From Wenzhouxiangella sp. (lineage in GTDB: Bacteria; Pseudomonadota; Gammaproteobacteria; Xanthomonadales; Wenzhouxiangellaceae), in assembly GCA_007127425.1 (NCBI GenBank), contig SKZJ01000054.1:1-7863 (forward strand): a DNA stretch of 7,863 nt, read 5' to 3'. Below, one piece after another: positions 1-6,681 of the stretch. Numbering within the stretch: the stretch's first letter is position 1; every line of letters starts with the position of its first letter. The notes beneath the pieces are model-generated. The model had not been told where the DNA came from, ran no database searches, and saw only the letters and a program-made list of their open reading frames with translations. The position numbers and the translations under genes are program-made.

Positions 1-1
1 A

Positions 2-325
2 CTGGTCGTGCTGACCTGGGGCTCGACCACGCTGCCGGCGCTCGAAGCCGTGGCACGCATGCGCTCGCGCGGGCATGCCATCCGCCTGATCTCGATCCGA
101 TTGCTCAGCCCGCTCAATACCGACGCATTGACCGAGGTGCTGACCGATTGCCGGCGCCTGCTGGTCGTCGAACAGAGCCACGGCGGCCAGTTCCATCGCT
201 ACCTGCGCTCTCATATCGACCTGCCGGCCGACACCCGCCTGCTCGGGCGGCCCGGCCCACTCAACATCGGCCCCGGCGAAATTGCCGCGGCCATCGAAGA
301 CCTGGCCCGGGAGGAAGCGGCATGA
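2..325 (+). CDS. korA: 2-oxoacid:ferredoxin oxidoreductase alpha subunit, C-terminal part (KorA-like)
   Basis: The reading frame is open to the left edge, so only the last 107 residues are seen. They match the C-terminal region of alpha subunits of 2-oxoacid:acceptor (ferredoxin) oxidoreductases: a strand followed by W-G-S-T, then EAVARMRSRG, the LISIRLLSPL segment, and LLVVEQSHGGQFHRYLR, which corresponds to the family's conserved V-E-x-N/S-x-x-G-Q stretch. In this family the alpha subunit pairs with a TPP-binding beta subunit in the cytoplasm to convert a 2-oxoacid plus CoA to acyl-CoA and CO2, passing electrons to ferredoxin. The stop overlaps the start of the beta gene (ATGA at 322-325), so the two are translationally coupled. 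The N-terminal domains, including any fused gamma domain, lie outside the window. The substrate cannot be read from this fragment; 2-oxoglutarate is inferred from the KorAB-type pairing. Confidence 0.85.
   Translation: MVVLTWGSTTLPALEAVARMRSRGHAIRLISIRLLSPLNTDALTEVLTDCRRLLVVEQSHGGQFHRYLRSHIDLPADTRLLGRPGPLNIGPGEIAAAIEDLAREEAA
310..314 (+). promoter_or_regulatory. Shine-Dalgarno site for korB
   Basis: GGAGG lies seven bases before the ATG at 322. It decides that start over the longer in-frame possibility reaching back to 148, which would overlap the alpha gene extensively and add residues with no resemblance to beta subunits. Confidence 0.8.
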
Positions 326-1167
326 ACTCGGCTGTGGAAGAGCACATCACGATACTCAAGCACAAGGACTTCAAGTCCGACTACAAGCCGGTGTGGTGCG
401 CCGGCTGCGGCGACTTCGGCGTGCTCAACGCACTTACCAAGGCCATGGCCGCGCTGGAACTCAAGCCCGAAAACCTGGCCATGATCGCCGGCATCGGCTG
501 CTCCTCGCGCATTCCCGCCTACACCAGCGCCTACGGTTTCCACGGCGTTCATGGCCGCGCACTGCCGCTGGCCACCGGGCTGGCCGTGAGCCGGCCGGAG
601 CTGACCGTGATCGCCACCGGCGGCGACGGCGACGGCTTCTCCATCGGCGGCAATCACTTCCTGCATGCCTGCCGCCGTAACGCCAACCTGAGCTACCTGG
701 TCATGGACAACGCCGTCTACGGCATGACCAAGGGCCAGGCCTCGCCGACCACCGCGTGCGACTGGACCGGCAGCAAGCTGTCACCGCAGGGGACCGGCCA
801 GCCGCCGCTGCAGCCGCTGGAGATCGCCCTGGCCGCCGGCGCGCCTTTCATTGCCCGGGCCTTTTCCAACAGCCCCAACGAACTGGCGCGCATCGTTGCC
901 GAGGCGATCGAGTTCGAGGGCTTCGCCTTCGTCCAGATATTGAGCCCCTGCATCACTTTCCGCCCGGAGCAGCTGGGATGGAAGAAGCGCGTGCACGAGG
1001 GCTTCGAACCCACCGATGATCGCGCCGCCGCCTTCGCCGCCCTGGCCGAAGACGACGGCTTCACCACCGGCGTGCTCTACCGCGCGCCGCGGCCGCGCTA
1101 CCAGCCAGAACGGCGTGAATCAGTCGACATCGAAACCATTCAGAAACGCTTCGAGGTGTGCTCATGA
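322..1167 (+). CDS. korB: 2-oxoacid:ferredoxin oxidoreductase beta subunit (KorB-like)
   Basis: This 281-residue protein is the usual length for a stand-alone beta subunit, which binds thiamine pyrophosphate and one [4Fe-4S] cluster. Visible motifs are W-C-A-G-C-G-D-F-G (25-33), G-I-G-C-S-S-R (57-63), the TPP/metal segment GDGDGFSIGGNHF (101-113) with D129-N130, and Y-G-M-T-K-G-Q-x-S-P-T (133-143). C26, C29, C60 and C210 have almost the same spacing as the four cluster ligands described for archaeal beta subunits, so the cluster is probably intact. The protein acts in the cytoplasm with the alpha subunit just upstream, making acyl-CoA and reduced ferredoxin. The start at 322 is chosen for its SD and the ATGA overlap with korA. 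Its own stop overlaps the next gene in the same way. 2-oxoglutarate is the likely substrate by family, but pyruvate or branched-chain oxoacids cannot be excluded by eye. Confidence 0.92.
   Translation: MNSAVEEHITILKHKDFKSDYKPVWCAGCGDFGVLNALTKAMAALELKPENLAMIAGIGCSSRIPAYTSAYGFHGVHGRALPLATGLAVSRPELTVIATGGDGDGFSIGGNHFLHACRRNANLSYLVMDNAVYGMTKGQASPTTACDWTGSKLSPQGTGQPPLQPLEIALAAGAPFIARAFSNSPNELARIVAEAIEFEGFAFVQILSPCITFRPEQLGWKKRVHEGFEPTDDRAAAFAALAEDDGFTTGVLYRAPRPRYQPERRESVDIETIQKRFEVCS
1153..1158 (+). promoter_or_regulatory. Shine-Dalgarno site for the ferritin-like gene
   Basis: GAGGTG lies five bases before the ATG at 1164, inside the last codons of korB. It favours that ATG over the in-frame GTG at 1158, which overlaps the SD itself. 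Confidence 0.65.
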
Positions 1168-1682
1168 GCCCGCTGAACGATCTCGGCAGCTTCCTCGCCC
1201 ACGCCGTGGTACTCGAGGACGAGGCCGCCACCCGCTACCGGGAGCTGGCCGACGCCATGGCCGTGCACAACAACCCGGAAGTCGAAGAGCTGTTCGCCAA
1301 AATGGCCGGCTACTCCGAGATGCACCGGGCCGAAGCGGTCGCCCATGCCGAGCAGCGTGCCGGCGGCCTGCCGGATCTCAAACCGTGGGAGTTCGAGTGG
1401 CCCGGCGACGAAAGCCCGGAAAGCGGCCGGCTGGAATCCTCGCATTACCTGATGACGCCCTTCCATGCCCTGGAACTGGCGCTGGAAGCGGAAGAAGGCG
1501 CCCTGGCGTTCTACAGCAGCATCGCCAGCCGGACGCACGACCGGGCCATCCGCGAACTGGCCGAGGAATTTTCGGCCGAGGAAAAACAGCACGCCGAAGC
1601 GCTGAAGAAGTGGATCGCGCAGTACCCCGAACCCCCCGAAAACTGGGACGACGACCTCGACCCACCGGTTCCTATCGACTGA
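1164..1682 (+). CDS. Ferritin-like (rubrerythrin-type) di-iron protein
   Basis: This 172-residue, largely helical, acidic protein has two halves that each resemble a ferritin-like helix pair. The first is E18-D-E20-A-A-T-R-Y25 followed by E52-M-H54. The second is E108-A-E-E111-G-A-L-A-F-Y117 followed by E139-E140-K-Q-H143. The last gives a clear ExxH motif; helix 2 has E-x-H, one residue off the canonical spacing. The C-terminus is an acidic, proline-rich tail (PEPPENWDDDLDPP). No rubredoxin-type CxxC domain is present, so it is shorter than classical rubrerythrin. Family members bind a di-iron centre and act in peroxide reduction, iron handling or oxidation. The start overlaps the korB stop (ATGA at 1164-1167), so it is co-translated with the oxidoreductase. 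Protection of oxygen-sensitive Fe-S clusters or electron transfer is a reasonable inference but not shown. Its last 110 bases recur at 6682-6791. Confidence 0.8.
   Translation: MSPLNDLGSFLAHAVVLEDEAATRYRELADAMAVHNNPEVEELFAKMAGYSEMHRAEAVAHAEQRAGGLPDLKPWEFEWPGDESPESGRLESSHYLMTPFHALELALEAEEGALAFYSSIASRTHDRAIRELAEEFSAEEKQHAEALKKWIAQYPEPPENWDDDLDPPVPID
1573..1682 (+). repeat. Direct repeat, left copy (3' end of ferritin-like gene)
   Basis: These 110 bases encode residues 138-172 and the stop of the ferritin-like protein, including the E140-K-Q-H143 motif. They match 6682-6791 in the same orientation with two differences (G1607 is C6716, G1619 is C6728). Similarity breaks off immediately after the stop codon on the right, and at 1572 on the left. 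Confidence 0.95.
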
Positions 1683-1693
1683 CTTGTTTCGAA

Positions 1694-1722
1694 GGGTCGA
1701 CCCATTGCCTTTTGGGCAAGGG
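1694..1722. terminator. Adjacent palindromes in the convergent gap; possible weak bidirectional terminator
   Basis: The 42-base gap between the ferritin-like gene (+) and the diguanylate cyclase gene (-) holds a perfect palindrome GGGTCGACCC (1694-1703). Overlapping its end is a stem-loop: CCC (1701-1703) and TTGCC (1705-1709) pair with GGCAA (1715-1719) and GGG (1720-1722), with one bulged A. There is no T-run on either side, so intrinsic termination is doubtful. Position between convergent genes is the main argument. Confidence 0.35.
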
Positions 1723-1724
1723 AT

Positions 1725-2570
1725 TCACGCTCCGCCTGTCCGGGACTCTGGAAATGACGCAAACGTCGTCAGTTGCGCCGCCTCATCGTGAAAGCAATAA
1801 TCCATGTCAGGGTTCGCCTTGGCGTGATACATGGCCTGGTCAGCCTGTCGAAACATCTCGTCGAATTCGATATTGCGAGCCTTGAACAAACGGATACCGA
1901 TACTGACACCGATCTGGACCTTTGCACTCCGCAGGTGAAAGGTTCCTCGAATTTCTTCGACCAGTCTTTCAACAATGCGCCGGACAAGTTCACGAGCTTC
2001 GGACATGGCAGCCGTGTCCAGATGCAACATGACCACGTATTCGTCACCCCCGACTCGGGCACACAAGTCTCTGCCCCGCGTTGCCTGAAGCAGGCAACGC
2101 GCCACTCGAATCAGTAATGCATCTCCCACATCATGGCCCCAATGATCGTTGACTGCCTTGAAACCGTTGAGGTCAACGACCAGCATCACGTGAATGCCGT
2201 TGCCTAGCACACCATGCTCAAGCATGTTGTCCAGGTAGACACGCAAACCACGGCGGTTGGACAACCCGGTCAGTTCATCGGTCAGCGCGGCTGCTTCGAG
2301 GTCCGTGCGTAATCGGTCTTGCCTGGCATTCTCCGGCATGCACACCCAGGCATAAACAATTGCGCTGGCCATCAAGGCGAACGCAAGTAATGTCGCACCG
2401 AGTGGCATGACCTGTTCGCGGGGAATACATGCGGTCAAGGAAAAGGACGCTATGCTGCAGGCCAGGAACAAAGTCACCAGTATCACGGCAATGATGACAG
2501 CCAGGATGCGTATATGAACACCCGGATTGCCCGACCACAAGGTCCGGAATCGTTCAGCCAGTCTTTTCAT
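1725..2570 (-). CDS. Membrane-anchored GGDEF diguanylate cyclase
   Basis: The protein has 281 residues from the ATG at 2570. It begins with a short basic cytoplasmic stretch (MKRLAERFR), then two predicted membrane helices (about 20-42 and 55-77) with only a short loop between them. The GGDEF domain (about 95-260) starts at LTDELTGLSNRRGL and contains VDLNGFKAVNDHWGHDVGD and the signature R-V-G-G-D-E-Y (GGDEY at 174-178). R165-x-x-D168, five residues before the signature, is an intact inhibitory I-site. It should therefore make cyclic di-GMP from two GTP and be product-inhibited. No periplasmic sensor domain is visible. The frame extends upstream to 2660 (GTG, then ATG at 2657), but that start would leave about 20 bases after the upstream terminator for a promoter, so 2570 is preferred; no good SD is seen at either. 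Base composition is lower in GC than the flanks. Confidence 0.9.
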   Translation of the reverse strand: MKRLAERFRTLWSGNPGVHIRILAVIIAVILVTLFLACSIASFSLTACIPREQVMPLGATLLAFALMASAIVYAWVCMPENARQDRLRTDLEAAALTDELTGLSNRRGLRVYLDNMLEHGVLGNGIHVMLVVDLNGFKAVNDHWGHDVGDALLIRVARCLLQATRGRDLCARVGGDEYVVMLHLDTAAMSEARELVRRIVERLVEEIRGTFHLRSAKVQIGVSIGIRLFKARNIEFDEMFRQADQAMYHAKANPDMDYCFHDEAAQLTTFASFPESRTGGA

Positions 2571-2680
2571 GGGATCAAGGTAGGTGTTGGGCCTTTCATG
2601 CCGGCGCAGATCACGTGACACGGTCCCACTCGATAATCGGTTATTCAAGCTCTGCATCACGCGACGCCGACACGTAGATG

Positions 2681-2711
2681 AAAAAGCGCGGGGCGATGAA
2701 CCCCGCGCTTT
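2681..2711 (-). terminator. Rho-independent terminator of the protease gene
   Basis: Read on the - strand, an 11-bp perfect stem AAAGCGCGGGG / CCCCGCGCTTT (2711-2701 with 2693-2683) closes a 7-base loop. With two further bases it ends in a TTTTT run (2685-2681). It begins about 25 bases after the protease stop codon. On the + strand the stem is followed by only three T, so termination is oriented for the protease transcript. Confidence 0.9.
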
Positions 2712-2735
2712 GCTGTATCAAGGCTCGGACACCGC

Positions 2736-5700
2736 TCATTCAGACTCGAACCGGTCTCTAAAGATGATGGGTTCTATGACGTTGACCGAAACCGTGTCGC
2801 TGTAGGGACCGACAAAAGTCCCGCCGGCATCAGTCGGAAAGATACCGGCAGCGCGAAAATGATGGATGCCGGTCGCCGCATCTTCCATCTGCCACTGACT
2901 GGTATCGGCATCCACATCGGCCAGGGATGACCAGTCATCGGCCTCGATGCGAATCTGTTCGACGTACCAGCCGATGTCGGTGATCAGCAGGTCACTGGTC
3001 AGACGGAAACGGATGCGAACATCCTGGCCGGCGAATGGGGTCAAGTCGAACTGCCGCGTGCCGCTGAATACACCACTGAAACGGCCAAGCTGCAACCACG
3101 GCCCACCGTCGGCACTAAGCTCCACATGCGCGAAATCGAAACCCGGCTCGGTGGACTGGAAGGTCTCGAAACTCAGGCTGGCCCCACTACCCGTGGGCAG
3201 ACTGACCGGATCGATCATGGCCAGACTTTCATCCTGTTCGACCAGGTTGGGAATGAAGTAGGCCGGACTACCGGTTTCGGGATTGGTCTGGCTGGTCCAC
3301 TGTTCGGAGCCCGACCACATCGAGTTCGCTCCTACCACCAGTGGCTCGCTGGCCGGGTCGAAGAACAACTCGTCGATGAAGGTCGCGGTCTGCAACCGGA
3401 AACCGACGGGCTCCGCCGATTCGTCATCCGGCGACTGATAACTCCAGGCAAGCATGAAGTTGCCATCGGTGATGATCAGGCCATCATCGCCGAGCGCTTC
3501 ATCCTGCACTTCCAGAGCCGGAGCGGCCACGAAAGGCAGAACCGCGGCCGCGGCACGCGCGTAAACCGGCATGCGCAGCATCTGCCCGCTGCTGTCGTGG
3601 GTGGCGTAGACGTACCACATCATTTCCATTCCGGCGACCAACGCTGCACTGTCTTCAATGACAAGTCGCAGCGTCAGCGTACGGGTCTCGTCGGCAGCCA
3701 GGTCGATGCTGTCGACCATGGCATCGGTGTCCCGGTCGTGGAAGCTCAGGCTGACGCCGTTGAGATCCCCGTTGCGGTTACTGACCGCATTCAGGTGATA
3801 CAGGCCGGTGCCTTCGGGAGCGATGTTGCGTATCTCGATTTCCCGATCAAACATCTGGGTGTCAGCCATGCCAATGACTTCCAGGCCACCGAAGCTCAGT
3901 GTTGGCAGCGGCAGCAGGGCGCTGCCATCGGATTCCACCTCAACCGGCAACTGACCGTTTTCAGGCACGGTGAACTCGCGTGGAGCTTCACTCGACAGGC
4001 GCTGGTTGGCCAGCAGTACCGCTCCGGCCTCAAGCGCGGCGGTGAGATTGGTCAGGCCCGACCCAATGTCATTGATGGTGGTCGTGGATTCGTCTCCATC
4101 CCCTTCAGCCTCGCCTAGGCCCGTGCGCAGGTTGGTCGCCGTATTCTGCAACATGGCACGGGTGAGCACGGAGGCCTCGAAGCGTCGCGCCAGGTAATCG
4201 GGATCATCGGGATCGGTACTGTCAAAGCCCAGTTCGCGCAAGCGCTGGCGGACCGCCACGGCCGCACCAGCGGCATGGGGCGAGGCCATGGAGGTACCGC
4301 TGGCGTGGGTGTAACCCTCGAGATTGGTCATGCCGATGCCCAGGTCCGGGTTGCCATCCGGGGTCGTTGCCGCCAGCACCCCCGAGCCGGGGGCGGCGAT
4401 ATCGGGCTTGAGATAACGAAAATCGGCGTTGGCGTGGGCGTTGGGCCCGCGCGAGCTGAAGCTCGAGACCTCTCCGTCGAAATTCGTCGTCAGCACCTGT
4501 GTGCTGATGCGGATGGGCGTGGGTGAAACATCACCATGCCCAACGTTGCTGCCCATCAATTCCAGCAGGTACTCGCCGTCGGCAACGGGAAAGGTGAACG
4601 TGGGGACGCCGTTGAGCACGGCCACCGCCGTGGCCGACTGCGTATCGGTCACCAGCAGAATCGCTTCCGGTTCGAGTGCAGCCACCGGGTTGACGATGGT
4701 CGCAAAAGTACCGGTTCCTCCCGTCAGAACGGCAATGCGGCCGGTCACCTGTTCGGGGATATCGTCCTGGTCGCGGTCGACATGGACATAGTGAGCCGAA
4801 ACCGAGCCGTCGGGCAATGGACCGCCCCCGGACATGTAGAAGGTCTTCATGCCCTGTTGCTCATCCACGTCAATCGGATTGGCCCGCGAGTCATCGCCTG
4901 TATCAGCCGGTGGCGGCGCATCGGTACAACCACTCTCACCGGCACAGTGATCGGGTTGCGACATTGAGAGCAGTACGTCGCTGCCGGCAGTCGACCCAGG
5001 ATCCAGGCTGGAGGCAACACAGAGCACCAGCGCGCCGACACATGGAGCTCCGACGGTTGCCGCGCCCGGACCCGAATTCCCGGCCGCCGCGACCACGGTC
5101 AGTCCCGCGAGGACCGCGTTGTTGGAAACACGTGAGGTGGCTGAGGCCGGATCACTGCCGCCACCCAGTGACATGTTGATCACATCGGCCACCGGCTTGG
5201 GGACGGTAGTGGGCGACGCTCCACCATCACCCTCGCCGACAAGAACGAACGGGGAGGCCGAGTCTTCGATAGCCAAGGGAACGTCCCCCGGACAGGATCC
5301 GGCTGCATTGCAGACGGGGTAGCCCATCAACTTCGCCTGGGGAGCCACGCCATGCAGCCGCACGCCGTCCGGGGTCGGGCCGATATTGGCGCCGTAACCG
5401 ATCACCGGATCGGTACCGCCATCAGTGACATAACCGGCGGCCGTGGCCGCCACATGCGTGCCGTGTCCATGATCATCACGCGTCGTGGCACCACCGAGGT
5501 TGTAGAAATAAATCACCTTTCGGTTGTCGGCATCCGACGGCGCCAGCGGCGGAATCTGCGGCGCTGGCGTCAGCAAACCCTCACCGCCGAAGGCAGGGTG
5601 AAAATAATCGAGGCCCGAATCGATCACCGAGAGAATCACACCCTGCCCCTCGTAACCGTCGATCGCCGTTTCGGCAGGCGCTTCGGGGTTTCCCAACACA

Positions 5701-6278
5701 CCAACTGGCGCCAGCTCCTCGGTTTCGCCATACACCGCCAGTCGGCGATCCTCAATCGAGGGCTGATCACCGAGTATGTAGTCGACTGAATTGTTCAGCA
5801 GCAGACGGACTTCCTCGGGCTCGTACAGTTCAGCAACCTCCGGCATTGACCGCAAGTTTTCGTACTGTGACCAGGGCACATAGGCCACCAGGCCGTTCAT
5901 CAGCCAGGTAAAGCGATAGTGCACCGGTGACTGTTGACCGTCGGGTTGGGTGCGCAGGGCCTCACGGGGCAATAAGGATAGACCGGCACGCCCGGCCTGC
6001 TCGAGGAAGGCTTCTTGCAACGCCAGGTTGTCAAGCACACGCTGGTTGCGGTTACCGTCGGCGGCGAAGCCCGGTGTGCCATGCAGTTCGATGATGACCG
6101 GTCGTACCGGTTCACCGGCCTCCAGAACAAAGTCCGCCAGACCGCGCGCCTCGAACTCCAGGACCGCACGGCTGTGCTGGTCCATGGAAGTCGCAGTCTG
6201 TCCCGCGTAACCGGCGACCGCAAAGATGAGCATCAATGCGGCCGAGAGAAGGTGGATTGCCCTGTTGCTCTGAAACAT
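2736..6278 (-). CDS. Secreted subtilisin-like (S8) serine protease with PA insert and C-terminal beta domains
   Basis: The protein has 1180 residues. Residues 1-25 form a Sec signal peptide (N-R near the start, hydrophobic core LLSAALMLIFAVA, probable cut after G-Y-A25). About 30-160 look like an I9-type propeptide. The S8 domain starts near 208 with catalytic D220 (VIDSGLD), H272 (GHGTHVA) and S663 (GTSMASPHAAG); N401 (AAAGNSG) is the oxyanion-hole residue. About 430-600 is an insertion resembling a protease-associated (PA) domain (GRIAVLTGGTGTF, EAILLVTDT). After about 760 come beta-rich segments, including about 1030-1112 (SLSFETF, FDFAHVELSADGG, IRFRLTSD, IGWYVEQIRIEA), similar to the jelly-roll-like domain of immune inhibitor A-type proteases. 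The protein ends IIFRDRFESE. It should be exported and degrade extracellular protein. The ATG at 6278 fits the signal peptide; an AGGAAGG lies 12 bases upstream. Substrate unknown. Confidence 0.93.
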   Translation of the reverse strand: MFQSNRAIHLLSAALMLIFAVAGYAGQTATSMDQHSRAVLEFEARGLADFVLEAGEPVRPVIIELHGTPGFAADGNRNQRVLDNLALQEAFLEQAGRAGLSLLPREALRTQPDGQQSPVHYRFTWLMNGLVAYVPWSQYENLRSMPEVAELYEPEEVRLLLNNSVDYILGDQPSIEDRRLAVYGETEELAPVGVLGNPEAPAETAIDGYEGQGVILSVIDSGLDYFHPAFGGEGLLTPAPQIPPLAPSDADNRKVIYFYNLGGATTRDDHGHGTHVAATAAGYVTDGGTDPVIGYGANIGPTPDGVRLHGVAPQAKLMGYPVCNAAGSCPGDVPLAIEDSASPFVLVGEGDGGASPTTVPKPVADVINMSLGGGSDPASATSRVSNNAVLAGLTVVAAAGNSGPGAATVGAPCVGALVLCVASSLDPGSTAGSDVLLSMSQPDHCAGESGCTDAPPPADTGDDSRANPIDVDEQQGMKTFYMSGGGPLPDGSVSAHYVHVDRDQDDIPEQVTGRIAVLTGGTGTFATIVNPVAALEPEAILLVTDTQSATAVAVLNGVPTFTFPVADGEYLLELMGSNVGHGDVSPTPIRISTQVLTTNFDGEVSSFSSRGPNAHANADFRYLKPDIAAPGSGVLAATTPDGNPDLGIGMTNLEGYTHASGTSMASPHAAGAAVAVRQRLRELGFDSTDPDDPDYLARRFEASVLTRAMLQNTATNLRTGLGEAEGDGDESTTTINDIGSGLTNLTAALEAGAVLLANQRLSSEAPREFTVPENGQLPVEVESDGSALLPLPTLSFGGLEVIGMADTQMFDREIEIRNIAPEGTGLYHLNAVSNRNGDLNGVSLSFHDRDTDAMVDSIDLAADETRTLTLRLVIEDSAALVAGMEMMWYVYATHDSSGQMLRMPVYARAAAAVLPFVAAPALEVQDEALGDDGLIITDGNFMLAWSYQSPDDESAEPVGFRLQTATFIDELFFDPASEPLVVGANSMWSGSEQWTSQTNPETGSPAYFIPNLVEQDESLAMIDPVSLPTGSGASLSFETFQSTEPGFDFAHVELSADGGPWLQLGRFSGVFSGTRQFDLTPFAGQDVRIRFRLTSDLLITDIGWYVEQIRIEADDWSSLADVDADTSQWQMEDAATGIHHFRAAGIFPTDAGGTFVGPYSDTVSVNVIEPIIFRDRFESE

Positions 6279-6507
6279 GTTCCGTGCGTCCCTTCCTGGA
6301 GGAGTGAGTACAGCAAATCGTACTGCGCGGAAGGCGACTCCATGAAGAGGGGAAATCCCTCAGACAGCCGAAGCAATACCCTCAATTCTTTGCACAGAAA
6401 ACGGGTCGGGATCGTCGGGTTCATCCGGCCCGCTCTCGCATTCCACCAGGGCCCCGTCCATCAAGGGACCTCTGAATGACTCTGGGCGGTGCGCGTTTCT
6501 GACGCAA

Positions 6508-6561
6508 AAGCTGCAGAACGTGTACGCGTTCTACGACACTTCAGCTTGCCTGCGGCAAACC
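6508..6561. repeat. Cluster of nested short inverted repeats
   Basis: AAGCTG (6508-6513) pairs with CAGCTT (6542-6547) and encloses AGAACG (6515-6520) paired with CGTTCT (6527-6532). Directly after comes TTGCC-TGC-GGCAA (6546-6558), a second hairpin sharing bases with the first. GGCAAACC (6554-6561) is the inverse of GGTTTGCC at 6631-6638, linking this cluster with the palindrome to the right. It could be a REP- or MITE-like remnant, a structured leader, or protein-binding sites; nothing here distinguishes these. Confidence 0.5.
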
Positions 6562-6611
6562 AGCAAACTTCCGTTGCCTACACCGCGAGCCGAGCGGCAG
6601 TAGCCGTAGCC

Positions 6612-6670
6612 TCGTCCTGCAGGCAGGTGCGGTTTGCCCGAAGGCCACGAGGCACCTGCCGGAGGGACGA
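6612..6670. repeat. 59-bp imperfect palindrome next to the duplicated gene end
   Basis: Outer arms TCGTCC (6612-6617) and GGACGA (6665-6670) are followed, after a 4-base mismatch on each side, by inner arms GGCAGGTGC (6622-6630) and GCACCTGCC (6652-6660). The 21-base centre can itself form a small GCC/GGC hairpin (6636-6638 with 6643-6645). The palindrome ends 11 bases before the duplicated 110-bp segment. The size and form resemble REP/MITE-type repeats or a recombination site, but no known consensus was recognised. Confidence 0.6.
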
Positions 6671-6681
6671 TCAGCGCGTTA

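Larger units (their letters stand above)
6279..6681. other. Non-coding region upstream of the protease, rich in inverted repeats
   Basis: No convincing gene is seen in these 403 bases; small open frames lack family resemblance and ribosome sites. The protease promoter must lie here, reading leftward, but I could not pick a -35/-10 pair with confidence. Small inverted repeats occur near the protease start (AGTAC 6307-6311 with GTACT 6320-6324), which could be an operator or chance. The right part (6508-6670) is unusually dense in longer inverted repeats, listed separately. The region ends where the copy of the ferritin-like 3' end begins. Confidence 0.6.

Noticed and set aside
1744..1763. Short matches GACTCTGG and TGACGCAAA shared, in the same order, between 1744-1763 and 6478-6508
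   Set aside because: The matches are 8 and 9 bases with different spacing (3 versus 14) and the left pair is inside the cyclase coding sequence; too short to argue for insert end repeats.
3126..4118. A 330-codon open frame on the + strand opposite the protease gene
   Set aside because: It lies wholly antisense to a well-supported protease with intact motifs, has no recognisable family features and is what high-GC third-position bias produces on the opposite strand.
6360..6400. A candidate leftward promoter for the protease (TTTTCT, 17 bases, TATTGC on the - strand)
   Set aside because: The -35 match to consensus is very poor and other equally weak pairs occur nearby, so no promoter is annotated.
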